NCBI GenBank assembly: GCA_002730875.1
Contig: PCBI01000005.1
Span: 248,001-312,000 of the forward strand
DNA from: Spirochaetaceae bacterium
Lineage (GTDB): Bacteria; Spirochaetota; Leptospiria; Leptospirales; Leptonemataceae
Length of the DNA stretch: 64,000 nt
Direction of reading: 5' to 3'
The position numbers were made by a program, and so were the translations under genes. Positions 17,300-26,945 of this stretch are shown here, one piece after another (position 1 is the first letter of the stretch; each line of letters starts with the position of its first letter). Under the pieces are notes generated by a model. That model did not search any database and was not told where the DNA came from. It saw only the letters and a program-made list of their open reading frames with translations.

Positions 17300-20200
17300 C
17301 GGACCTTCCTGCTGAAGATATAGTTTAATGAGTCAAAGACCGTATTGCCCTGCTCAGTGACATTCCAGTGGTCTTCAAACCAGTAGCCCCCCACTCCGGT
17401 TTTTCTCCCCTGGGCTTTAATGTCTGCGATAGCCTTTGCCAGGGTCCCGGCGGAATAGAGCACGTTGTCAGGCCCGGGAACTGTAGACTGAACGATCGGG
17501 GAGGCCAGGAATCGCTCTAACTGAATCAGGACATCGTCTATGCTATGATTGCTACGCATGCGAAGGAGGAAGTAATCTCCGAATGTATTTGGGGCGGCAA
17601 TACCGGCCATAATTCCCACCAGGCCTCTCGCGTCGGGCGCCGAAGAACGAAGCAGTTTGGGCATGTCCGTGGACAGGATATCGGTGATTAAATAACTCTG
17701 AGTCACACCATCGCTTTCTGTGAGCATCACTCCCACCAGATCCAGCATGGAGGAGATCTCGGCCTGGGTAGGATTCGCAACGATCAGGACTTCCAGAAGG
17801 CCATCCACATTCGGGATAACGCTGTAGGCGGATTCATTTGCCAGAATATCGTAGATAAAAGTTACGCCATCGGTGACCTCATCCCATTCGGTGGCCTCCA
17901 GATCCGCGGGGCGGCTGTCCGGGTAATCGGCGATATCGTCGCGCAAATCGGTGAACACAGTTTCTATGTTGTACTGAGCCGGCGTCGGAGCTTCGGAAGT
18001 CACTTTTACTTCGTCCAGAATCTGTAGCAGACCGTTTAGAAGTTTGTCCCGCCCGGCGGCGCGATCGCTTCCTCCGAACTCCGCCAGCATGCCGGTGACG
18101 TCCGAAAGCAGGTTGGTCTTACTTACCAGATTAAGTAGACCGTCCTGGTATCTCCGCTGATTCTCGATTAAAAGGCTGACGATACTTCGCAGGCCCGAGT
18201 CTGGATAATAATCGGAGTCGTCCATAGAAGGACTGCGAATGCCAAAACTGGCACCACTGCCATAGATCTGCAGATTGTAAACATTGGAAACGCCGGATAC
18301 CGGATCATTGCCCCGGCTCAGGTAAGGTCGAACAACCACCCGGGCCAACTCGGTTAGCAATTTGTAGGCGTTCTTGCCGGTGCCGGTATCGGTCTGGTCG
18401 TCCAGAGCGGCGGCCAGGGCCACTACCAGCGGAAGTAGCTTGTTTCGCTGTTCCCAGTAATTGTCGGTTTGCGAAGAAGAAACGCTGGCCGAAGTAAGAA
18501 AACCAAGGCGCTCCAGAGCCGGCGCATTCTTGCTCAAAGCCGGCGGAATGAGTCCGGAGAAAAGTGTGGGCGGCTGCGGATAGAGAATAGAATCGTACAG
18601 AGCGCCGTAGAGTACTTCATCGGCAAAATCGAAGTTCTGCTGGCCGTCCAGTCCGTAGCCCCAGGCCTCAACGTAGACCACCGAATCAGCGGGAGTATTC
18701 GAAAGGACCAGATTCGTATCTGCTACCTGTTTGATGTCTGGCTTAATAAAGGTACCGGATTTGAGCCAGCGACCGTTATCGTCCCTATCGCAGGTGTTCA
18801 GATTGTAATCGCAGTAGGGTTTTGCATTCATCAAGCCCATAAGGCCATTGGCCACTACGGTGATGTAAGTGGCATGCTGAATCTGACTGGCACCCAACTT
18901 TGCATGCACGGGAATTACAAGAACGAATCGCTTCTCGTAGAGTAACCACTGGAAGTTCTTATAGAAAGCCTCTTCCCGGCTTCCTACCTGACGGGAGGCA
19001 ATGGGAATCTCGGTAATGGAATAGGATGTACCGTTGCCGCCGGGATCCTGCACGCCGCCAATACCGATCTGATAAGTGCCCGCACTTGCCCCCAGGCGGT
19101 CCACGGTAATCCGGTATTCGTCAGTGCTCCAGGCGCTGAGGTAGTTCGCGCCGGGACCCATATCGCTGGAATAGTACGGACCATATCCTTCGTAGATTAC
19201 CTTCTTTACCCAGTTAAGCACCAACGGCAATGTCTGGGAATAGATCGCATCGGCGCTGGACTGGTTATTCACGTTATTCATGGGGCCGCGGCTGGCGCCC
19301 TGGAGAAACATCAAGGCAGGGGCGTTTATATCGAATAGAAAGACAGAGCCATTTTTGTATACTTTGTTGTTTGCCCGGCTGTCGTAGAGAAATCGAATAA
19401 GACTGAGGGTATCATCCCCGCGAATCTTGGACTGCAAGGCGAAAACGCTATCGCCCAGGGTAATCACTCCGCCCTGACCGGAATTACTGTGTCCCGTAAT
19501 AGTAGGAGTGCTGGAAGAAAACGGAGGAGTGTTGGCCCATTGATAACCGTAGACATCGCCGAGAACCAGCATGAAAAGGAGGCTTTCCAGGGCCGAAACT
19601 GAATAGCTGGATCCATCGCTGTCTCGATCGAGGCCGTTCAAATCCAATTCCATCATCTTGCCCAGAGATTCATCTACGCCATCAATATCTTCGGCAAATC
19701 CCAGTTCGCTCAATCGAATAGATGCCGTCTCCAGTATGGGCGTGGAAGAATCCACAACGTAGGACGAAGGCGGCTGAAGCAGATTTCGCACACTCTGGTA
19801 GAGATCCACCAGAACGTTTTTCAGTTCCGCATTTTTGCCGGCTCCCAGGGTGGTTTGCGAATAAGCCCATTGAGAGTCGTACACGTTAGCGGATTCCGGT
19901 CCGGTGGCTGCGGTGTTGTAGTTTTCCAGATTAACGATTAGTTGTTTAACGGCATAGTCCGGGCTACGATAGTCGCTGAAACCCGCGCGCTGTCCCAGCA
20001 TGTCTCCCAGTCCGCCCAGCATTGCTACCAGCTTTCGCTTCAGGTAACGATCCCCGTTCAGCGTGGGATCGCCCAGGGCTTCCATAACCTTTTCGAGACC
20101 GGCCCGGGCATTGGCGTTTTGTATGGTGCTCTTGTACAGAAAATTTTCTACGTCAGTAAGAAGATCTATGGTTTCGGCGCTTTCCAGGTCATCGGAAAGC

Positions 20201-20892
20201 TGGTAGAACTCGTCGCGCATTTCGCCCGCCGACTTTTCGCGGTACAGTTTGTTCAGACCGGCATGGCTCAACGGGATGGCAACAGATAAGAAGGGCGCAT
20301 CGCCGCCTCGAATGCGTTCCATCAACTCCAACGAGGACTCGTACGCTGTAGCATCCTGCGTTCGCAGGCGATTAATGAGAGTAGAGAGTCGCAACAAGAC
20401 CGGACGCAAGGAGGAGTTCGGGTCCAGAGTCATGCGCTCCAGAGTGCGAAGACCGCCCACGGCAGCGTCATCATGAAAAGAAAGCGAAGCATCCAGTTGA
20501 ACGTTGAATTCTCCGGGATCCGCCTGGAGAAAAACGCTCTTGAGCGCCGGGTAGTCGTTCAACAGGGTAAACAAAGTCACATCCGGCTGCAATAGACCGT
20601 CCTGGAAAAGGGTTCCCTGCCAGTCTTTGGCTGTATTGGAGCATCCGGCAAGGAAGCCCGCAAGCGTCAATCCGCCGAGTAAAGCTATTGCGCCCCTCAG
20701 CATTCGGCGAGAGATCGCAGGCCGGCCAGCAGCCTGAACACCCGTTGTAGACCATCCACCGTGATGTTTAGCCTTTGCCAACGATCCATCAGACTGAACG
20801 CGGTCGGACCGGGCGGCACCTGGCATTGCCGTGCGGCGGCCTGCATCAGGGCGGAGCTTGCCCCCCGTTCTATGTAGACCTGCCTTTTTCAT
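17296..20892 (-). CDS. very large putative lipoprotein, unknown function
   Basis: About 1135-1198 residues. The probable lipoprotein signal is MLRGAIALLGGLTLAGFLAGC, which would place the start at 20703; the open frame, however, begins at 20892, where its ATG overlaps the stop of the preceding gene (ATGA), adding a 63-residue basic lead of unconvincing composition. Either start is possible; I keep the longer frame. The mature protein is largely polar and helical with repeated Asp/Asn-rich segments and no domain I recognise. It is co-transcribed with another giant lipoprotein upstream and the FadL-type porin downstream, so it probably works at the outer membrane with that porin (inference). 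Confidence 0.72.
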   Translation of the reverse strand: MKKAGLHRTGGKLRPDAGRRTAMPGAARSDRVQSDGSLAKAKHHGGWSTTGVQAAGRPAISRRMLRGAIALLGGLTLAGFLAGCSNTAKDWQGTLFQDGLLQPDVTLFTLLNDYPALKSVFLQADPGEFNVQLDASLSFHDDAAVGGLRTLERMTLDPNSSLRPVLLRLSTLINRLRTQDATAYESSLELMERIRGGDAPFLSVAIPLSHAGLNKLYREKSAGEMRDEFYQLSDDLESAETIDLLTDVENFLYKSTIQNANARAGLEKVMEALGDPTLNGDRYLKRKLVAMLGGLGDMLGQRAGFSDYRSPDYAVKQLIVNLENYNTAATGPESANVYDSQWAYSQTTLGAGKNAELKNVLVDLYQSVRNLLQPPSSYVVDSSTPILETASIRLSELGFAEDIDGVDESLGKMMELDLNGLDRDSDGSSYSVSALESLLFMLVLGDVYGYQWANTPPFSSSTPTITGHSNSGQGGVITLGDSVFALQSKIRGDDTLSLIRFLYDSRANNKVYKNGSVFLFDINAPALMFLQGASRGPMNNVNNQSSADAIYSQTLPLVLNWVKKVIYEGYGPYYSSDMGPGANYLSAWSTDEYRITVDRLGASAGTYQIGIGGVQDPGGNGTSYSITEIPIASRQVGSREEAFYKNFQWLLYEKRFVLVIPVHAKLGASQIQHATYITVVANGLMGLMNAKPYCDYNLNTCDRDDNGRWLKSGTFIKPDIKQVADTNLVLSNTPADSVVYVEAWGYGLDGQQNFDFADEVLYGALYDSILYPQPPTLFSGLIPPALSKNAPALERLGFLTSASVSSSQTDNYWEQRNKLLPLVVALAAALDDQTDTGTGKNAYKLLTELARVVVRPYLSRGNDPVSGVSNVYNLQIYGSGASFGIRSPSMDDSDYYPDSGLRSIVSLLIENQRRYQDGLLNLVSKTNLLSDVTGMLAEFGGSDRAAGRDKLLNGLLQILDEVKVTSEAPTPAQYNIETVFTDLRDDIADYPDSRPADLEATEWDEVTDGVTFIYDILANESAYSVIPNVDGLLEVLIVANPTQAEISSMLDLVGVMLTESDGVTQSYLITDILSTDMPKLLRSSAPDARGLVGIMAGIAAPNTFGDYFLLRMRSNHSIDDVLIQLERFLASPIVQSTVPGPDNVLYSAGTLAKAIADIKAQGRKTGVGGYWFEDHWNVTEQGNTVFDSLNYIFSRKVR

Positions 20893-23858
20893 GGACAGCC
20901 GATCACTTCACCCTTATCGGAAGTCATCGCCTCCAGTCGGGCGAAGAGATAAGGATTCGTCTCATTGGAAGGAATGGGTAGAGTCTCGACCCGGATAACG
21001 TTTCTATCCAGGTTCAGCCAACAGGCGCCCGCCCCGGTTCGTAATCCATTGCTGACAGAAGTGGACAGTGGGATCTGCTTCGCCAACGGAACCTCGTAGA
21101 GAATGTTGTTGAGCAGCGGAACCACCAGGCTCTTAACCAATGGGTCCACTACTCGATACATTTTCTCCGGATCCAGTCCATAGGGATTGTTGGACGGACC
21201 CTCCAGAACCTCGACAATGTAATACATACTGGTAGGGTCGATTTGTATCTGGAGCGCCGTGGTGTTTGCAAAGGCCGGATTCCCCGTAGGATTGGAGAAT
21301 TCCAATAAGTCGGCGGATCCGCTGGCCGTAAGACTGGTGCGAAGCTTGGCAATGGTATATGTGGAGTTATTGCTTTTCTTTCCTTTGATGATTAGTTCCA
21401 GGTCCCCGAAGTCCAGTGTAAGTCCGGCTTTCTCGGTGCCGGCCCCACCGGAAAGGGGAGCAAATCGCACAACCGGCGCAAGCACCGGATTGACCTGAAT
21501 GATCACGTCGTCGGCAGAATCGATTACGAACGGATTATTGCTGCCGTCCAGACCGGTAATGGTATCTTTTCCAGGCGCAAGCACCGTTACCAGAGTCCCT
21601 ACCTTGAGTAGATCGTCGGTGAGCTGACGCAATGGATCTGTACCTGCGTAGGTATTGATTTGATTAATAAAGCCGGCATCGATGGACAGACTGAGCGCGC
21701 CAACCTGCCACAGGGAGAACATAGCCTGGTTGATCGCATCGCTGTGCAGGGCCAGAAGCAGACCTGGTTTGGCGGCGCTTTGCGAGAATGGATAACTCCA
21801 GGACGGGGCCGCGCTTCGATACGTATTGAAGCTATGAACGCCCAGCATGGGTTGCGGAGCATTGGGATTGGCCGGCGACATGGATGCCGTGATTCCGGTC
21901 CCTGCCTGGGCCACCAGACCTCTGTTGGAGCCGCTTACCCTGGCCTGGAGTCCCTGCTCCACTTTCAGTTTCATTCTTAATTCCGTGTTGTTGAGCGGCG
22001 CCGGAAGGTGGGAAGGCAAAGGAATGGGAAGCCCGGGACTCTGCAGGTTATCCAGAATCGCATTGATTACGTTGGGCGCGATCTGTTCGATAACATCCTG
22101 CAGAATGGACTGCACAATCTGGGGCTGAATAATCGGGGTAATGTTGTTTGCAATACCAGTAGCGATGGAAGCGATCAGATCTCCAATGAATCCCCAGCTG
22201 AAAATGCCGGCCGTACTGGCTTTCGCATCCAGATTGATTACATCGATATCGTTGGTCCAGGGCGACATATGGAAGCGTCGAGGGTCTCCGGCAACTTCGT
22301 CGGGATCGGCTAGATTGAAGTATGGATCATCGGTCTGGAATGGAGTTTTGATATTAAAGGCCATCTGACCGTTGGTATCCGTAGTCGGGATCACCCGTGC
22401 CCGTGAGATCTTGCGATTTCCGGGACTGCCATCGTAATCCATTACCGCCTGAGCCGTAAATACGATCTTGTCGTTATTGCCGAGAACCAGTCCCAGCAAA
22501 CAGAATCCGCACATATCGCTTAGTTTGGAAACGAGCACCAGATCCAGCGCCACCTGATGACCGTTAATGTCCGCGCCCAGACCTGGCGAACCGTTGTCGT
22601 AAGCGGCCAGATTGGCGTCCACGTTGGGAACCCCGGTACCTACGGTGGGATTCACTGTCATGGAGGTTACATACACGTCTATTGTGAAGTCAGCCGAGCC
22701 CAATCCGGTACCGTAATTGTTCAGAAAAAAACCACAGTAGCCGTAGCCTTCGGAGTAGGAACCGGTTCCGTTGCCGTAGCTTCTGATGTATTCGAAAGCA
22801 TGGTAGGAAGACGGATTGGTTCCCGAGTCAATGTTGGTGGTATCGATACAACCGGGACGGCGGGTTGTAGTAGTTCTTTCGCTGGCAAAGTCATTGAAAG
22901 TCTTGTTTGTGACCTTGAAATCGGCCAGAGCAAATCGTTCAAAGATTCGAGACAGAACCTCCATCATATGGGCGTTATCCAGAACAGCGGCGCCAATATC
23001 GGCCTGGATATCGTTGGGGTTTCCAGAAAAGCTTCCGTAATTGAACGTTAGCTGCTTGTAGTAGCGACGACCGTTAGGAAGCTCAATTTCGTAATAATAG
23101 GGATTCCCTCCATTGGAAGGAGCCAGAGCGCCGGCGGATAGATTGGTACTGAAAGTGTCCGTGGAGCAACCTCCGGAGCACAGAGTTACGCTATCTCCGT
23201 CCAGACTGGAAAGCTTGAGACTTTCCACCCGGTCATGATTGCTTAGCACCGAAGTCAACGTTACCGTGGGATGGGTTGCCTGGGAAAGGGAAACCCCACG
23301 GCTCCCCCCCAGGGCGATACCGTTCACCGTATGGGTCATCTGAAAGGAAGGCTCGGTTTGAATTGTAAAGGTCCGCGAATCCACGAGTAGCGAATCCCCG
23401 TCCTCGGTGGTAGAACCGGTCCCGAATAAGATTTGATATCCTTCGTCGTCTTTCAGTTCCTTGTAAGGATCAAAGATTACCTTTCTGGGCGAAACCCAGC
23501 GAAAGGTTCCGCCGGAGCCCGGGCCCGGAATGGGATTTCCGCCGCTATCCACAATCTGCATGGACGACTCCACTGCAGCGATATCCATTCTCTCGGAAAA
23601 GCTGAATACCAGGTTGGCGTACCGGTTCACCGAAGCAGGATCGGTCATCAAGAAAGCTTCCGGTCCATCGGAACCGAAATTCCCTGGCAGGCTAACCTGA
23701 GGTTCCGGCTCATTGGGAACTACCGGGGTCTGTACGTTGTTTGCTGATGAATCGGTTGCCACAGGCAGTATGGGTATGGACTGCCCGTCTGTATTTTTCT
23801 TACAACCTGTCAGCACAAGGCACGTAAAAAGCATGTGCCCTATTAGAAAATATCGCAT
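20889..23858 (-). CDS. large lipoprotein with SbsA-like Ig domain
   Basis: A 989-residue lipoprotein. The signal is MRYFLIGHMLFTCLVLTGC with Cys19 lipidated. Residues about 70-170 look like a Big_5/SbsA Ig-like domain (LVFSFSERMD, then WVSPRKVIFDPYKELKDDEGYQI and FTI at its end), a module often found in surface proteins. The remainder is a long region of beta-rich, Asn/Gly/Asp-containing sequence I do not recognise. First gene of the three-gene operon ending with the FadL-type porin; it has an approximately 210-base leader from the predicted promoter. Confidence 0.78.
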   Translation of the reverse strand: MRYFLIGHMLFTCLVLTGCKKNTDGQSIPILPVATDSSANNVQTPVVPNEPEPQVSLPGNFGSDGPEAFLMTDPASVNRYANLVFSFSERMDIAAVESSMQIVDSGGNPIPGPGSGGTFRWVSPRKVIFDPYKELKDDEGYQILFGTGSTTEDGDSLLVDSRTFTIQTEPSFQMTHTVNGIALGGSRGVSLSQATHPTVTLTSVLSNHDRVESLKLSSLDGDSVTLCSGGCSTDTFSTNLSAGALAPSNGGNPYYYEIELPNGRRYYKQLTFNYGSFSGNPNDIQADIGAAVLDNAHMMEVLSRIFERFALADFKVTNKTFNDFASERTTTTRRPGCIDTTNIDSGTNPSSYHAFEYIRSYGNGTGSYSEGYGYCGFFLNNYGTGLGSADFTIDVYVTSMTVNPTVGTGVPNVDANLAAYDNGSPGLGADINGHQVALDLVLVSKLSDMCGFCLLGLVLGNNDKIVFTAQAVMDYDGSPGNRKISRARVIPTTDTNGQMAFNIKTPFQTDDPYFNLADPDEVAGDPRRFHMSPWTNDIDVINLDAKASTAGIFSWGFIGDLIASIATGIANNITPIIQPQIVQSILQDVIEQIAPNVINAILDNLQSPGLPIPLPSHLPAPLNNTELRMKLKVEQGLQARVSGSNRGLVAQAGTGITASMSPANPNAPQPMLGVHSFNTYRSAAPSWSYPFSQSAAKPGLLLALHSDAINQAMFSLWQVGALSLSIDAGFINQINTYAGTDPLRQLTDDLLKVGTLVTVLAPGKDTITGLDGSNNPFVIDSADDVIIQVNPVLAPVVRFAPLSGGAGTEKAGLTLDFGDLELIIKGKKSNNSTYTIAKLRTSLTASGSADLLEFSNPTGNPAFANTTALQIQIDPTSMYYIVEVLEGPSNNPYGLDPEKMYRVVDPLVKSLVVPLLNNILYEVPLAKQIPLSTSVSNGLRTGAGACWLNLDRNVIRVETLPIPSNETNPYLFARLEAMTSDKGEVIGCP

Positions 23859-24075
23859 GAAACCACTCCATAATGGGGGAGACTGTGTTCTTTGTATTTG
23901 TTGCCATTCAGGAGCCGTTTCCCCGGCGCCCGAGCAGCGGATTTACTTCTGGCCGACTAACAGTCCGTCAGAAGCCACAGTTTCAGCATAAGAATCGGCT
24001 CCGAAAGCACCTCTGTCAATCAGTACAGTCCGACGATCCGCATCTTTTGCCGCTTTAATCCATATCCTGTCCTTG

Positions 24076-24103
24076 AATATAGACTAACTGGCCGGCCAGT
24101 CAA
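24076..24103 (-). promoter_or_regulatory. promoter of the lipoprotein/FadL operon
   Basis: Read on the minus strand: -35 TTGACT (24098-24103), 16-base spacer, -10 TATATT (24076-24081). Transcription would begin near 24069 and give a leader of about 210 bases before the ATG at 23858. Confidence 0.6.
24087..24100. promoter_or_regulatory. 14-bp palindromic operator (TetR-type candidate)
   Basis: ACTGGCCGGCCAGT is a perfect palindrome. It overlaps the -35 element and fills the spacer of the predicted minus-strand promoter, the position expected for a repressor site. Palindromes of this form are common for TetR-family regulators of lipid genes; the regulator is not encoded in the window. The site also lies 81 bases before the divergent DUF2804 gene and could control both. 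Confidence 0.6.
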
Positions 24104-24181
24104 ACATTTTTTCACGGTAATGCCCGCATTTTTAGGGAATTTTGTCGCAACTTAGGGTCCGATTGGCGGTGATTGCCACCG

Positions 24182-25216
24182 ATGAGCACCCAGGAAGGTA
24201 GAGTAGAAAGGGAAATCGAGAAAGACGTGGATCTATGCTTGAAGGACGGCAAACTGAATGTGCATTCCGTGGGCTTCAGTCGACACCCGCTTCAAGACTG
24301 CAAGATCCCCGGGCATTGGCCCCGGAAGAAGCGATGGAACTACTGGTGCATCTATGATGCGGATTTTCTGGTCAGCCTCACTGTTTCCAACCTGGATTAT
24401 GCCGGAGTTTGCTTTGTTTACTGGTTGGAACGGTCAAAGGACCGCTTTGAAGAGTACACCGAAATCGCTCCTCTGGGTCATGGAGTACATCAGGGCGACC
24501 GGGTGGAAGATCCAGCTGGCTTCAAAAACAGCAATATGGAGCTGATATTCCAGCAGGAGCCCGGAGCCGAGGACTGGCAGCTTCAGGGCTCGGTGAAAAA
24601 GAAAGGTACCGTGCTGGTGGAAACGGATCTGAAAGTGATCAACCCTGATTCCAGCGAAAGCCTGAATGTGGTAGTGCCGTGGAATACCTCCGAGTTCCAG
24701 TTTACATCCAAACGAATTGGACTGAGGGCCGCGGGTACCATCCATTGCGCGGCAGGCAGTCACACCTTTGATCCGGAAACCAGCGTAGCGGTGTTGGATT
24801 TCGGCCGAGGAGTGTGGCCTTACAGCAGCGTCTGGAACTGGGCCTGCGGCACAATGAGAAAAGGTAAGCGATCCGTTTCCTGGAACCTGGGAGCAGGCTG
24901 GACTGATGGAACGCCCTCCACAGAGAACGGTATCCTAATCGACGGCCGCCTGCACAAGATTTTCGAAGATGTGGTCTTCGATTTCGACCCCACAAACTTC
25001 AAGCGCCCCTGGAGAATCTATACGCGGGAAAGCGATACGGTGGATCTTACTCTGAACCCCGAGTTCGAACGGACTGCTGTATCCAACCTGCTGCTGGTTA
25101 GCTCCAGCGTTCACCAGATGATCGGTAAATTTTCGGGTACCATTCGCATAGCCGGGGAAACCATTCGAGTTTCCGGGGCCAGCGGCTGGGCTGAAGACCA
25201 TAAGGCGCGCTGGTAG
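24182..25216 (+). CDS. DUF2804 family protein
   Basis: A 344-residue protein with the layout of DUF2804: an N-terminal half with WNYWCIYDADFLVSLTVSN and a C-terminal half with FDFGRGVWPYSS-like sequence (VLDFGRGVWPYSSVWNWA), NLGAGWTDGTPSTENG and the closing FGTIRI/GETIRV region. The fold is thought to be beta-rich and lipocalin-like, and the biochemical role is not established. I start at the ATG at 24182; an in-frame TTG at 24173 is the alternative. Divergent from the FadL operon across a shared control region with a palindromic operator, which suggests a lipid-related role. Confidence 0.8.
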   Translation: MSTQEGRVEREIEKDVDLCLKDGKLNVHSVGFSRHPLQDCKIPGHWPRKKRWNYWCIYDADFLVSLTVSNLDYAGVCFVYWLERSKDRFEEYTEIAPLGHGVHQGDRVEDPAGFKNSNMELIFQQEPGAEDWQLQGSVKKKGTVLVETDLKVINPDSSESLNVVVPWNTSEFQFTSKRIGLRAAGTIHCAAGSHTFDPETSVAVLDFGRGVWPYSSVWNWACGTMRKGKRSVSWNLGAGWTDGTPSTENGILIDGRLHKIFEDVVFDFDPTNFKRPWRIYTRESDTVDLTLNPEFERTAVSNLLLVSSSVHQMIGKFSGTIRIAGETIRVSGASGWAEDHKARW

Positions 25217-25288
25217 ACGGAGCTAATTGGAGCCACGGGCTCCGTTGCGACTTCGGCCTTCCCTTTCCATTCCCTTGTTATTCCCTCT

Positions 25289-26431
25289 TCATTTTCCGTA
25301 ATCGATGAGAAAAACGCGGACGCGACCGTCCAGTTGCACACGGGCAGTGCTCCGGTCCAGCTGACGGAAGTACTTCTGCATATGAAAATGAAACAGATCT
25401 TCCTGACTGATATCGATCATCTGCAAGGATGTGGCTATCAACCGTAACGGACCAAACTTTACGAATCGTCCCGCCGCAAACAGGTAATGCGACGCCCCGG
25501 GATCGGGCAAGAGTCGATTTAAGTCGGCCGGCAACGGCCGGCCTTCCATTTCCAGGGCCAGCCCCCTGGCGGAAAGGGCCAACTCGGCAATAGCGCCGTG
25601 CACCGTCGGGGCCGGAAAGAATTCCGGTACATAGATTTCTATTGTGTTTCCAGAAACGGTGACTCCGGTATCGGGAGCCGGAACAATGAGGGATTCCAAC
25701 TCCATTCCTACCGAGCCCATTAATCCCTTTACGAAGGGCAAACCCAGGGAAGTTATCTTTAGCGCCTGAACCTGTATTGTTCCGGACCGGCTCCCCTTCT
25801 GAACCCTGGCCAGCATTTCAAAATCCAACCAGGTGATCAGCTCCAGTTCGCCGACGATTCGCAGCAAGTATTCGCCGGACTCCTCATCGCGCACTGAGTC
25901 TATGGCCATATTTCGCACATGGGAATCAGGATGACCAAAAACTCGACCCATCAACGCTTCCAGCACAGTGAAATCCACCGCTACCGTGGCAGCCTGCATC
26001 TGAATCTGCAACGTTTCCGGAGCATCGAAGTCTACAAGACCATCCGGTGTGGAGCTCTTCAGAAAGGCATTCGCCGTCTCTACGTCTGCATATACCTGGT
26101 CATTCCAGTAAAATCGCACGTCCTTTAGAAACAGCCGGGCGTATCCTGCGGGGGGTAAATCGGCGGCTGCAGACGAATCAACGACCACAGGCGAGTCGGC
26201 CGTTGGCGACGGATTCTGGACCGGTTTGCTATCGGAACCGGCGGAAGGCAATGCTTCAGAATCCGTCCGGGAACCAGGATTGTCGATGACCGCCGCCTCG
26301 CGGGTCTCAAGAAGGATGCGATTCCTGGCCTGGGATTCACCCGTCTGAAAGTGCAGAAATGCGCGAAGGCCCAGGTAAACGTTGGCGCCCAGCGAGAAAA
26401 TGAGCAAGGACAGAATGAGCTTTAAGCGCAT
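25289..26431 (-). CDS. membrane-anchored hypothetical protein
   Basis: A 380-residue protein with an N-terminal hydrophobic anchor (LILSLLIFSLGANVYLGL, residues 4-21), a low-complexity Pro/Ser/Asp linker to about residue 95, and a soluble domain with repeated beta-strand pattern that may bind lipid, judging only from alternating hydrophobics (for example ELELITWLDFEMLARV). I recognise no family with confidence. Its start lies 7 bases after the SUKH-like gene, so the two are probably co-transcribed. Confidence 0.6.
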   Translation of the reverse strand: MRLKLILSLLIFSLGANVYLGLRAFLHFQTGESQARNRILLETREAAVIDNPGSRTDSEALPSAGSDSKPVQNPSPTADSPVVVDSSAAADLPPAGYARLFLKDVRFYWNDQVYADVETANAFLKSSTPDGLVDFDAPETLQIQMQAATVAVDFTVLEALMGRVFGHPDSHVRNMAIDSVRDEESGEYLLRIVGELELITWLDFEMLARVQKGSRSGTIQVQALKITSLGLPFVKGLMGSVGMELESLIVPAPDTGVTVSGNTIEIYVPEFFPAPTVHGAIAELALSARGLALEMEGRPLPADLNRLLPDPGASHYLFAAGRFVKFGPLRLIATSLQMIDISQEDLFHFHMQKYFRQLDRSTARVQLDGRVRVFLIDYGK

Positions 26432-26438
26432 TCAACGA

Positions 26439-26819
26439 TTATTCCGGATTGTTAGTTCGGGCCGTAAGTTCGGCAATGTTGCGAAACCAGGTTTCGAAGT
26501 CCTTGTGCTTCTTGAAGGGCTCTTCCCCTTTCAGGAGAGTATACACACCGGGGTCCGTTCCGTCCGATTTGAAGCCAAACTCATCATCGTTCCATTTTGC
26601 AAAGAGTACAAAGCCCGGATGATCCGCCGATTCTTTCAGCGGATGGAAATAGAAATTGGCAATCTCGTAGCTTCCTGCAGTGAGAATGCTCCGGAAAGCG
26701 TCGGAGAGTTTCATGCCATGACTCTTTTCCCAGCCATCCAGATCTTCCGAGCTATAGGCCGGTTTGGGGTCGAATCTACCCGCGGTCTTCATTTGTTCGA
26801 TGATGTCTTCAAATGCCAT
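26439..26819 (-). CDS. SMI1/KNR4 (SUKH)-like protein
   Basis: A 126-residue soluble protein. The pattern fits the SUKH fold: an N-terminal helix (MAFEDIIEQMKTAG), the WEKSHGMKLSDAFRSIL segment resembling the family's 'E...G..LP..Y..FL' signature, GSYEIANFYFHPL, FVLFAKWNDDEFGF and a closing helix with FETWFRNI. SUKH proteins are often immunity proteins against toxins, but no toxin gene is nearby and single-copy cellular members exist. Upstream partner of the membrane-anchored protein gene. Confidence 0.6.
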   Translation of the reverse strand: MAFEDIIEQMKTAGRFDPKPAYSSEDLDGWEKSHGMKLSDAFRSILTAGSYEIANFYFHPLKESADHPGFVLFAKWNDDEFGFKSDGTDPGVYTLLKGEEPFKKHKDFETWFRNIAELTARTNNPE

Positions 26820-26945
26820 GGGTCTTACAACCGTTACATCGTCCTGCCTGTCCAGTGAAAACCCGCGACCTGTTTACTGGCTCGGAGCATCGACGGTACC
26901 GGGCGCAAAGGGCGACTTGCCCCCTCTCCGCCCCCGTCCATTCCG

